A stretch of 64,000 bases of DNA from contig JAJKFJ010021420.1 in NCBI GenBank assembly GCA_027382625.1, positions 372,001 through 436,000 on the forward strand. Reading direction: 5' to 3'. The DNA is from Tetmemena sp. SeJ-2015. Its lineage: Eukaryota > Ciliophora > Spirotrichea > Sporadotrichida > Oxytrichidae. Position numbers and translations under genes: made by a program. Positions within the stretch are counted from its first letter, which is position 1, and each line of letters opens with the position of its first letter. The notes beneath the pieces are model-generated. The model ran no database searches and was not told where the DNA came from. It worked only from the letters and a program-made list of their open reading frames with translations. Below are positions 34,001 to 43,481 of this stretch, piece after piece.

Positions 34001-37000
34001 ACGAAATCGAGTGCATCATCAACAAGAAGCAAAGAGATTGTTATTTCAATCTAATTTCATTAAGAGGTGGTGTTCCTTTGAAATAATTCGACCCTAACCA
34101 TTCAGGATGGAGAAGAGACTCCTAAAGTAGTCTGTTCAGTAACTAGGGCTTCTTCGATAACTCTAAATCAAATGTGAAGCACAATCAGAAACAAAGTGCG
34201 GACGATAAGTCTTCAACTGCAATCCAGGTCAAAGATAGAATGGAATCTAGTTCAAACAATAATCAAGACACTGCGAGCCTTTACACACATAGAAGAGACG
34301 ATTCCTAGTTAACTACTATTCAACCAAGCAAGGTCGAAATGGCCAAGCCAAGAGAAGTTAATAGTCAAGCTTTTAATGATTTATATACATTTGCTGCTCC
34401 TTTTTAAAAAGCTCTTCATGGAAATACTTAAAAGCTAGATTAATCTAATCTCAGTAAGGTCAAAACAGTCGAATAAAAGCTAATAGAAAATAAAGCATTT
34501 TAGGATAATTAAAAGCAGAATCAGCAAGAGAAAATTAAGCAATTTTACTATATATAAACACTATTTAATTGATTAGAAGAAAAGTTAACCCGTAATCAAG
34601 GAGTAAGTAACTGTGCCTAGGGAGAATCGAAGAGTTATTTAATTAAGTCGCTCTCCTGATTAGAAGCACTAGAGCTCCAAACTGAATAATGATCTCTATT
34701 CTTTCAAGCAAATACAGTTTTAATTAGATCAAGTCTTTATCTTATTAAGCCTGATCTAGCAAAGAGTAATGCAAAGCTCATGCTGCCAAAGAAGAGGGCT
34801 CCATCCCCCAAGGAGTACACTTCTCACTCTTAGGAAAGGCTTCACAAAGATATTTAGAATGCTTTTCTCAAGGAAAGAGAGGGGAGTTTCATGCCTCTCT
34901 AACCAAGAATAAAACCAACACAGTCAATTGGTATTCAGGTATTTGAAGACAAGGAATAGTTTTTAGAGCAAAAGTATGGTTGGAAGAAATCTTATGCAAA
35001 AATATTTGTTGCTTAGTTGATTTTCCATTTTACTATTTTAACTCTGCAAATAAGATGCTGTAGACAGAAGACTACATGTTTGGGCCTGAGTATTTCTCTT
35101 CGCTCTCTCATCACCTCAAAGAGTACGAGAAGTATCTAGCACCTAAAATGTTCAAGAAAAAGAACCAGGTGCTAACTCAACCAATTTCCCAATCTAGCTT
35201 GATGCCCAGAGTTGCATCTTAAGAATCAATCGAGCCCTATAAATCTTATCAAGCCTAGGAGTCACAAAGGACGGAATACTAAAACGCCCCTGTCATTCAG
35301 ATACTCGACTACTCCTCAGCTGAACAGTCCTTCAGGCTTTTGCCCAAAATACAAATCAATTAAGTAAATTAGATCCAATAAAAAATGTGATAAGATATAA
35401 AACTACTACTTGAAGTTGCAATAAACATTTTAGAATAATTTCTAATTCCTTATCTCCATAATTAAATTATTAGTCACTCTGGAAATGTGATAATATAATC
35501 GTCTTATACATTGACTTTAATCCTTTTAACTCTGAACATCTGAGCCAGCTATGCTATCTCTACTTCAATGTTATCCTGAATATTCAGTTTTTAAAGTGTC
35601 CTCACTGGCTTCAAAGCAAGCACAATCTTCTCAACTATATTATTCTTCAGATTAGTGCTGGTCAAGTTCACATATTGTAGCTTAGTAGTCTTCAGGTCCC
35701 TGAACAGATTGATATTCTTCGAGTTTACCATAAGTCCTCCGAGGTTAGTATTCACGAACATTATTGACTCCAGGTTCACACAATCCTTAAAGAACTCATT
35801 CAGATATAGTGCAAACTCCTTACTTTCACCTAAGCGACCTCTGATTACTACACTTTTAATGAGCTCGATATATCTCTTGCTCTTCTCTACGTAGAAAATT
35901 ATGTCTGCTAATTGTCTTCCTTCTCCGATGTAGAGCACACTTTTCTCATCCTTGATCTCTTTTTTAAACTTCATTACATTCCCTCTCGAGACAACGAGTT
36001 TCTTCAAAGCTAAACTTGAGCCTCTTCTAATCAATTCCTCGTAAAATCTTTACAGCTCGATAAACATGCTGTTAAAGAGTATATCTGAAGAAGCCAGATA
36101 GAACTTTAGAGTTTTAACTACTTGGTTCTTTATAAAGATGTCCTTTAGTATGTGGAAGCAGGCAGGACTCAAAAAGTTCTCTGAAATGTTAAGCAGCTTG
36201 ATAGAAGAGCTTTTACGTACAGCTCGAAGCAAGAACTTCAGCTTCTTAGCATTCTCAGTATCTGAAGCTATAAGAGCAGCGTGAAGCTCTCTCAAGCTCG
36301 TACTCTTTTCAATAGCATTGAAAAATTCAACAGGGGAAGTTAACTAGGGAAGGATGTTAGTCATGTTGAGGTTTAAGATCTGCAATGACTCTAGACTAGT
36401 TATGACCTTATCTAGATCCTTTATCTTGCACATGAAGTGGCTTCTTTTGAAGGAGAGCTTTTAAAGTTGAGTCATAGCAGAAACACTACTGAGGATGGTC
36501 TAAATATCGATTTCATAGAGATTAAGGCTATTCAAAAGCAAATGCTGGATCGAAGGATTCTTAATCAAGGCTGCTCCTATCAGGATAGTTAGGTCGGAGT
36601 TAAGGCAATTCTTATAGTTGTCCATTTTAAGAACGGATTGGAACTGAATTTCATCCTCTATGTTCACATCCTTCTTAAAGAAGCTTATCTTACTGGGGAT
36701 GTTAAGGAACTATATCAATCTTAGAACAAGAACAGGCAGCATGCTAGTAATGCCCTTTTTGTACATGTAGTTTTTAGTGTTGTAAATATCTTTTCCCTTA
36801 GAATAGTAGCAGTTATAGGTGTTTGCAAGGAAATCTGAGTCAAGATTGTCTTCTCTGATTTTCAGGCAATCTAACCCGTAAAAGTTGAGTAAGTTAGTTT
36901 CCTCTTAGCCGATTATCTTGGGAAGAGCTATATCTGCAAATTTCTCCAAGTCTTACATCTACAGCGGAAAGAATATATTTACCCTTTTTAGATCTCTATT

Positions 37001-40000
37001 CCTGTGGATTAGAGTTTCAAAAGATCTGAGGAAGGCAACTGACTAGTCACTCTCTATATCCCTATCATCAAACGTGCAGCTTGTATTTCCAGGCTTTTGG
37101 TTCAGCTCAACACACTCAAGCTATGTTAAAAGGCTGAGGTTATAGGTGATATCCTGAATAATCTTAGGGAAAGATTGCCTGTCTGATCCTCGCAAATCGT
37201 TTATCTCGATGATTAAAGTTCTCAGGCTCACGAACTTTTGAAGAAAGTCAACATCGTGTGACATACCATAGGCCATCTTCATATCTCTGCAAATTATCGT
37301 CTCTAGCTTATTATTCTCAGTCAGAGTATTCATCAGCTACTCCTACTAGTTTCTGTAGAAGGGATTAGACTTGGCCCTACTTTGAATTTGATAGAGCTTT
37401 GTCGAGTAGACATAAACATCATTGACCATCAGGTGCTTTAAGTTAGACTGATTGATTTTGTTATAGAGCTAGTTATCCCCATACTAGGCGACATTGAATT
37501 GAAAATTCTCTAGAGATATGAATTCCAAGTGACTCCAGTTATTTAGCATCGATTAAATCAAGCTCCCTATCTCTCTTTTCTTTGTGTCACTATCTGAGAA
37601 AGATATGGAGAATTCTTTCAAGCTCACAAAGTCTTTGAGTAGATTCTTAATTAAATCAGCCTTCAAATTTATACCTCTAACTTGTAATGAGTTGATTTTA
37701 GTGTTCATCCTTAGAAAGAACAGGAATATCATGTGGAACTTTTTGGGAATAAATCCTAGATCAAACTTTGACAGGTACTCCCCTGCTTCCTCATCTTTAA
37801 CTAAACCTTTCAAAGATCCTAGAAATACGTTATCGAATGGTTCACAAATCTTGGTATTCTCTTTTATGATTGCTTGTGCGAAGGTATTGATATTTTATTC
37901 AAAGAACTTAGCATTAAATTATCCAAAGTTGATTTACTCATCTCTTTCCTGCATAAGTCTTTCGTGGAATTAATTTATTGCTTCTATGTTTGGATTGAAA
38001 ATTATCTGATTTAATTACTAAGGCTGTATTAGTAAGAGCTTGACTACAACAGCGCAGAAAATTGGATCATAGTGAGCGTAGTCAAATGTATCCACTATGC
38101 TGCACAAGCTTAGTCTGGGATAGTCTGCGAAAATATAGTCATAAATTGGGAAACTGTTAAAGGTTCTAATGTTGTTTAGTCTTGCTTTCACAGAGCAGAT
38201 GAGGTTTTCTGCAATTTTAATACTGTCTTCAAAGTTTGCGTGTTTGTAATAGACTAATAGAGTCTGAAGGGTTTTGTTATTAGCGAAAACTTTTGCCAAT
38301 GCATTAGAGAGCTGTATTGTCATATTCCTCCTCTCTCTTTCATAGAGGTCATTATTGAATATCTTTTTCCTCCTGTTTCCATGTCTAATCCCCAACTCAA
38401 ATTAGATCAAGGTTTGATTGAACTGAAGCTACTCTATCACAAATATGAACTACTGGAAGTTGATCTCAAACGTCTCTGTCGAAAAATGAGCAGGACAGAA
38501 TTTAAGAATGCGCAAATTTTCACTGAGCTTGAATACCTTCTAATTCAAGATCGTTTTATTGATAGTGAGAGATTCAATCGATTAAGTTCCTTCCTCTAAA
38601 AACTTGGTCTTTTCAGTGAACTTGAAAGAATCAACTAGTGTGAGTTTAGTCAAGGAAGTTCCAATGAAGTAATCTTCAAAGTTTTCTATGAAGTTATTCA
38701 CGTTCAGGAAGTTTTAACCTGTGAGCAGTAATAGCTCAAACTCTTAAATAAAGGGATTATCTTTAAGCACACCTGACATCAGATTCATGACTGCTTCTCT
38801 TTCTCTATCTTCGTACTCTAATCTCAAAGATCTTATCTGAACATTAGTTCTGAATTACATGGACTGTGGATCTCTGAAATGTCTAGCTAGAAGATCTGAG
38901 GCAGATATAGAAAATTTGGTAAACCTCAAAGTCAAGTGTCTCAAATACTCGCTGTTGATTACGGATTACGGGCTGAAGTATTTTGGGAATTTCTCATCAT
39001 CAAAGATTCCCAATGAGAGCTTCTCTACTTAAGGAATAGTTGAAGTGTTTATTAATTTCTCATTGAGAGGATGAAAGATCTTCATATCCTCACAAGTAAT
39101 CTTAACTTCTCTCGCTCTTGGTAAGTTGCTTATTAAATTAGAAAATTCTCTGTTCCATCTGAGCAGATCATCGATTGATTTATTACTCTTTCTTATGTTC
39201 TCTACTCTAGGTATTTTCAAGACTACTTTTTCACAGGCCTCTTATAGATATGCGTTGATGAGAGACTAAAGTTTAGAGTTTAGTTGAGGCACAGTAGCAA
39301 TCAGAAAATTCGTATCCAAAAGATCGAAAATGATGTGAAAGATTCTCTCATTGAAGGAATCTGCAGTCTTCAAAGATCTCAATGAGCTTAGATTATGCCT
39401 TACTTCGCTTTGAGAGTCTTAATCATTATCATCATTTAGTCTTTATCTTTTGCCAACAATTTAGCCTCAATAAACTGAGGTTGCTATACTAGTTGCCATC
39501 ATTTCCTTATGACTTCTTTTCTTTGCTATCACTCCATCTTCATCTTGAATGTTAAGGTTCTTGAGTTTAGAGTCCATCACCTCCTCATACCTAAAATCGA
39601 ACTTCTAAAAGATTGGCCTTGGTGCTTCACTCATCACGCTTATCTATTCCGAGTCCACTCCAATTTTCATATCCCTTCCATTTAGAATCTTCCTACTGAG
39701 AATGCTGAAATTTTCCGAGCTCTCTGGATTTATAGGATTGAAACAAGTGCTTATCATTTCATTTGCGTTTGTGTTCTGCTTTTCATTTTAATTTCCAAGG
39801 TAACTGCCCTCATCTTCAAAATTAACCCCATATCTATCTTTCAAGAAGTTGATCTAAGCCCCTTCTTTATTCTTTGAGTAGTTCATGATACTGATCATAG
39901 AATCGTTATCCAGATTTTGATTTCCACTAAGTAGCATTTCTCAGTCAAGATTTTTTAGGTCAAACTAGTTCATGAGTGTGTCACTCTGCGCTTGAAACAT

Positions 40001-40934
40001 ATTAGAATTGAAGGATTGCTCTAAGTTGTCTGTTATCATATGTTCCTGGTCTATAATTTATCTACTGCTGATTTTATAATAGATTTAATTTTGTAATTAT
40101 TCTTCTCTTTCTTACTTTGTATGATTTAAATTTTGGGTGAGGGACAAGTATTAGAAACTTATTTTAAAATTTTAAAGAAAATTTTAATCTATAATTTGAT
40201 TCTTTAATTAATTTGCTTTTGTATTAATTGGTGAATTTATCATTTACTGAGTAGATGACTCCCTCCCAAAATCTATCTCACTCTCTTTAGTTTTTAAGTT
40301 GTTGTTTTATTGTATTTTTAATCGTCTAAGGCTGCTTAGTTCCATCTCCAATAACTGTGACCTCTCCATTAAAGGTAACCAGGCCGACTTTACGGTCTGG
40401 CGCTCCGTGCTCCATCTCTGTTAATTGCTAGTCGATAGCTGCCTGCACACACTGCAATCTAGATATATAGGTCACATTATTCTCTCCTTATAGCCTCTGT
40501 ATCATCAATAAATGCAAACAGATCAGATTCACTTTATAAGGCGGAGGAAAAAGTAGGATATAATTAATTTCTTCGAATCAATTTATTAATGGATTAAGGG
40601 TTCCTATTAATTCAAACTATTTTACATTTATCCAAATATCTCAACATCCCCTCAAAATGAACTCTGCAGGATCTCACGCGTACGTATCTTCAACAAAATT
40701 TCCATTACTATAAGTAAGAGCAACCAAGTGACTTACATATTGGAGGCGGCGGCGCAGGTGTACGACAAGAAGCAGGGACTGGGGAGTCAGGACGTGACTG
40801 TCATCTTCTGCATCGACGTCAGTGGCTCCATGTGCGTCTCCCAACCCATCCAGGGCAAGCACAGCATCAGGGGCGACAAGACTGCCCAACTCAGAGACCT
40901 CCTCAAGTACAGCGACGGATCTGACCAGAGGCTA
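27926..40934. CDS. VWA-domain protein with two Cys4-type zinc motifs, scrambled over two loci and both strands
   Basis: Pieces in protein order: 1) + 40657-40695, 2) + 30510-30880, 3) + 40725-40934, 4) - 40499-40320, 5/6) - 30397-30096, 7) - 28345-28284, 8) - 30084-30046, 9) - 28223-28109, 10) - 31055-30906, 11) - 28084 to 27926. Pointers linking them are 5 to 14 bp, and every join but that inside 5/6 keeps frame. The protein has FCTGCQAGF and WICEFCNFK zinc motifs, the metal-site motif DVSGSMCVS of a VWA fold, TALGPALVTS, VVVCTDGLANVGLGAFDE, then GGNVERVDP and LHKGLEFRNED, an order known from a eukaryotic family of VWA proteins (some fused to permuted Ras). Partner unknown. The end after piece 11 start is not fully solved; a stop TGA is at 27926. 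Confidence 0.88.
28109..28345 (-). CDS. VWA protein pieces 7 and 9
   Basis: Piece 7 (28284-28345): KADEFYERLGQFAKDKGITV, ending in pointer AACTGTGAG. Piece 9 (28109-28223): ECNIDTISKICELTGGNVER, ending in ATACTCTAGCTACC. The 60 bp between them are AT-rich; piece 8 from 30046-30084 fits there. Confidence 0.88.
28534..29950 (+). CDS. Unrecognised gene with repeated in-frame TGA
   Basis: ATG 28534 opens 167 codons without TGA. The first codons (GAGSHAYVS) copy VWA piece 1 almost exactly. The same frame goes on past TGA at 29035, 29092, 29146 and 29326 to a clearly protein-like Arg/Ser-rich part (GRRRSRSRSASNSGSD at 29407) and ends its run near 29590; a shifted frame with a run of six Asp (29600) continues with three more TGA. 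Trp suits most of these sites (ELC-W-IALVERIY, AAIK-W-VVGYL). No family recognised. It lies between pieces of the VWA gene. Could be an expressed gene with TGA as Trp, or a decayed germline gene. Confidence 0.45.
28540..28563 (+). repeat. Copy of VWA piece 1 core
   Basis: GCAGGATCTCATGCGTACGT and the next bases match 40664-40689 with one difference, but the TCTTCAACA pointer is replaced (TCTAAGAAC). With the copy of piece 3 at 27586 this indicates a duplicated VWA locus that lost function piecemeal. Confidence 0.75.
30046..30084 (-). CDS. VWA protein piece 8 (39 bp)
   Basis: A very short piece: pointer AACTGTGAG at 30076-30084 and GTGAGGAGTGCAA at 30046-30058 overlap most of it. It supplies VSIISIAGEEC between pieces 7 and 9, giving GITVSIISIAGEECNIDTIS, which matches what this family has after the VWA fold. 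Confidence 0.85.
30096..30397 (-). CDS. VWA protein pieces 5/6
   Basis: Minus strand: AGDKLMDYDFLINNGMSEGT, then after a one-base frame shift near 30283, LLAVEETGPTALGPALVTS, VVVCTDGLANVGLGAFDE and DDLKKAD. A 4-bp deletion between AA repeats (AATTAA) would repair the shift. It ends at TCAGCCTT (30096-30103), repeated at 28338-28345. Confidence 0.85.
30510..30880 (+). CDS. VWA protein piece 2 (zinc motifs)
   Basis: Encodes SAKSLYVINGELATGDP, FCTGCQAGF, an acidic stretch and TWICEFCNFKNKV. It carries a likely 51-bp IES (30667-30717, pointer AAGA) whose translation is a hydrophobic insert; removal joins SSVQ to EEEKMQ. It ends at CAAGT (30876-30880), inside a longer near-match AAGAGCAAyCAAGT shared with the start of piece 3. 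Confidence 0.85.
30906..31055 (-). CDS. VWA protein piece 10
   Basis: Minus strand: QLPVIATKVSTQIRLHKGLE, FRNEDPANLSEDKSLLVREL, GNVTEETE. Entered by ATACTCTAGCTACC (31042-31055) and left by AGAGACTGAG (30906-30915). It faces piece 2 tail to tail. Confidence 0.9.
31130..35391 (+). CDS. Large coiled-coil protein, interrupted
   Basis: ATG 31130; TGA 35389. Exon-like stretches on the plus strand form heptad-rich coiled coils: 31780-32070 (KRISSLKYKEHIAILNSK), 32215-32990, 33120-33480 (DEIAELKMKYKKVRLESESF), 33540-33830 (KELRDAKEASDKRQLKLQVA), 33880-34540, then a basic Ser/Pro-rich C-terminus to 35391. At least six interruptions separate them: GT-AG introns after 33085 and 33273, and IES candidates at 31483 (pointer TGAT) and about 31570-31790. 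One TGA at 31371 in a smooth frame is unexplained. Overall a cytoskeletal or basal-body type protein is plausible, but no specific homologue is recognised. Confidence 0.65.
35474..39937 (-). CDS. Leucine-rich-repeat-like protein, about 1,487 residues
   Basis: Minus strand, one frame from ATG 39937 to TGA at 35474, with TAA/TAG as Gln and no intron. Repeated units of the kind LKxLxLxxxx (LESLQILNLNMTN, KTLKFYLASSD, LRTLIIEINDL, TKLQYVNLTSTNLKNNIVE) suggest a ribonuclease-inhibitor-like LRR solenoid, a protein-binding fold. The N-terminal 150 residues are Ser/Asn-rich. A further 33 in-frame codons upstream (from ATG 40039) look protein-like but are cut off by TGA at 39941, so the shorter start was chosen. 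Trp is TGG where present (NNWSHLEF). Partner unknown. Confidence 0.75.
39938..40319. other. Spacer between LRR gene and VWA piece 4
   Basis: Holds the short upstream frame of the LRR gene to 40039; the rest is AT-rich 5' region with no recognised motif. Confidence 0.4.
40320..40499 (-). CDS. VWA protein piece 4 (inverted)
   Basis: Minus strand: GENNVTYISRLQCVQAAIDQ, VGLVTFNGEVTVIGDGTKQP. The left end 40320-40333 is AATCGTCTAAGGCT, identical to 30384-30397 where piece 5 begins. Both joins are in frame. Confidence 0.9.
40657..40695 (+). CDS. VWA protein piece 1 (start codon)
   Basis: ATG 40657 encodes MNSAGSHAYVSST and ends in TCTTCAACA (40687-40695), which also starts piece 2 at 30510. The join runs YVSST-SAKSLYVING in frame. 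Only about 30 AT-rich bp separate it from piece 3, while piece 2 lies 10 kb away. Confidence 0.88.
40725..40934 (+). CDS. VWA protein piece 3 (VWA core)
   Basis: Encodes VTYILEAAAQVYDKKQGLGS, VIFCIDVSGSMCVSQ (DxSxS metal site) and LLKYSDGSDQRL. It ends with CAGAGGCTA (40926-40934), matched in inverted orientation at 40491-40499, so piece 4 must be inverted on joining. Confidence 0.9.
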
Positions 40935-40989
40935 CTAAGAAAATAAAAGTTAAAATTATATGAAAGAATAAAATATATCTCTAACAAAT

Positions 40990-42030
40990 TAATAATGACT
41001 TAGACAAAATTGATTTAGTTGTTATTCTTTCTGACTCATTTATGCTGTGTCTAAGATTATTTGAAATCTTATTTGAGTTCTCTCTTTTAGTCTCTCTTTT
41101 TCTTTTGCTGGTTATTCTCCCTTAATTTAGCTTCTAGTTATTAAATTTATTTGTTCTTCCCATCTATTATCTTTTTCATCTCATTAACTTTATCTGTACT
41201 TAAGTCTTTACTGCTACTTTCATTATAAGTACCACTCTTTCCTAAATTTGACTAGTCAAATCTGTTTGTGAATTAAGTAGTAGGAGTTTCTTAAGGCTAA
41301 GTTGTTTCAGCCCCTCTATCTCTCTTCTTCTTATACATATCTAGTTATTCTTAGAAAGATAATGACTAACTTGCTTATTGTTGCTGCTGTTGTGGAAGAG
41401 CATTATCTAGAGTAGAGTATCTACGCTAGTAGGCGGGAAAGTTATAAGAAGCCATTCTCTTATATGTCTGAATGATGTTGCCTTTGAGATAGAGAGTCAG
41501 CACCTCACCATCCTAACTCTTCCTAATCATTTACTAGCATGTGATGCACTTTCTCTTGCCAAAGTAGTCCCTGTAATAGCTATCAAAGCCAACTTGATTA
41601 TAGAAGCAGCCACATGTACTCAATCTCACATAGACGCCACTCTACCAAATTGGTCTCTAAGTGATGGGGCACTTCATGTTCTTGCAGAGATGCTTATCAA
41701 AGTAGTTCTTATTAAAGGCCTTAAAGCCACACTAATTGCACTCAATTTCTCTCTTTAAAGTATGTTAAAAGCTTGAATGTTATGGTTTTGGTTCTTACTT
41801 TTGCTAGATGGGCTATTTTTGCTCCTCCTATTTCACTTCTTGTTCTTTTTGCTTATTTTCTGGTTGCTCTTCTATCTTTATGAGGCTTTCCAATTTCTTA
41901 GCTTCGTTTGCTGCCTTGAGCGAGTCATAGTGCTCTTGCATTTAATTAAAAGCAAACATCTGGGATTCATAGCAATAATGCTCTTCTTATCCATTATTTA
42001 GAGTTTATAAGCAATACTAGCACTACATTT
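40990..42030 (-). CDS. Cys-rich zinc-binding protein with coiled coil
   Basis: Minus strand. An N-terminal charged helical stretch (41780-42000, HYDSLKAANEAKKLESLIKI) leads across a junction near 41765 to a Cys/His cluster: ECNQCGFKAFNKNYFDKHLC, CPITQRPIWQSGVYVRLSTC, KRKCITCQQM (41540-41755). A Gln-rich linker and basic coiled coil follow (41090-41400). Spacing of Cys and His suggests one or two zinc sites, but not a standard RING or C2H2 pattern. Start and stop are not resolved; the 3' end approaches the VWA pieces at 40934. Confidence 0.55.
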
Positions 42031-42147
42031 TGGAGAAAAAATATTATGATTATTATATAATGGCTATCCTATTGTAGATATTCTTAGATTAATAAATGAA
42101 GTAATAGAGGGAAGATAATGAATATTCAAACAATGGGGCCTCTAATA

Positions 42148-43434
42148 TCATAAAAAATGGGAAGATAATTAGTTTTTAGTAAAACTAAATGCTTAAATTA
42201 ATACGCTAGCAGATATAATTATTTGTTCAGATTTAAGAGAGATCTCTTTATCTTTATGAAAGACTCAGACCTTGTTTAATCCAAGCACTCTTTCAGAAGC
42301 CTTTTTAAGGTAGGGGTATTGATCGTTCATTTACTTGACCACACACAAGGAGAGGGCATACTTCTTCAGTTGCTCCCCTTCTTTTAAGTATTCGATTACC
42401 TTATTCGGAGCCAGCTTTTGATGTTTATGTTATTTCTAACTTGCACAAGGGTGCTGTAAATCTTGCTTGATGGATTCATAGTCGATTAGCTTCAAGCAGC
42501 TATTGAAATTGCCTGCTTGCTTGGAGTTATACTTGGAGCCTATCTTATCAGCAGTCTCGTATTCTCTTTCAAACAAGCAAGTCAAAAGCTCTTTGTCAAT
42601 CTTCTGGCTTGATTCCTACTCCTCACACTGCTTAGATTAAGCTTTAAAGGTCTCCTCCTCATCAAGAGGCTAATCTTCTTTTGCAGACTTATTAGATTGA
42701 CATTATTAGTGATCCAAATTTAGCGACTAAGATTCTTGGTTCAACAATATCGAACCTCTGAATGAACTGAATATAAGATTGACTGCTTCAAGTTCCCTCT
42801 CCACATTCTCTTTAAGTTCTATCGCAATTTGTCTCTTCTTTTCTTCAAGAGCTAACTACTCTGCCTCTTTCTTTTCTTATTCCTCAGCGGTCAGTACCTT
42901 ATATTTCTTACAGAGCTGATTCCAGCCCTAATCTTCATTATTCTCTGGACCAGAATTCTTCTTTCTAAACATGTTTATCCTTGCTGGTTGTCTTTGTATA
43001 AGCGTAGGCTTAATTTAAAGTCCACTTCTATTCGCAGATTTATCACCTATCGTTCTTTGGAATGATTTGCTGCTTTGATACCTCTCAAGAGGACTTTAGC
43101 TTCTGTAGTTTACTGAATTTTATTGATTAGTAGTATTATTCTGGATGGATTTTGCTGAGTTGCGACTTTAAGACAGGGATGTACTGCTAATAAAAGAGCG
43201 AGACCTGGAGTTATATTAATTGTCTCTTGAATTCTACACAAATGAGCTTGAGTAAGAGCTAAGATCATTCTTCAAAGTAATTAAATCTCTGGGTCTATCC
43301 TATCTTAACACTTTATTGAGGAGCAGCGGTTCTTCAATCTTCTTTTCTAATTCGATTTTAGGTGTAGACTTTTGAGTATTAAGCTGCTTCTTGTTTCTAA
43401 CTGCCTCTTGGCAATTTCTTTCAATGATGCTCAT
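42148..43434 (-). CDS. Coiled-coil protein, 428 residues
   Basis: ATG 43434 to TGA 42148, one frame. Ser/Arg-rich N-terminal half (SRSRSFISSTSLSQSRNS), a strongly charged helix (EEQEKKEAEQLALEEKKRQI) and a C-terminal part with IEYLKEGEQLKKYALSLCVV that may be helical repeats. Starts about 50 bp below the end of the neighbouring scrambled gene's piece. No family recognised. Confidence 0.65.
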
Positions 43435-43481
43435 CAAAACAGATTAAGAGCAAAAGATAGGTATGTTAAAAGTATTTTTGT

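Noticed and set aside
39937..40039. N-terminal extension of the LRR protein from ATG 40039
   Set aside because: It looks protein-like but is separated by TGA at 39941. It would be accepted only if TGA is Trp here, so the downstream ATG was used.
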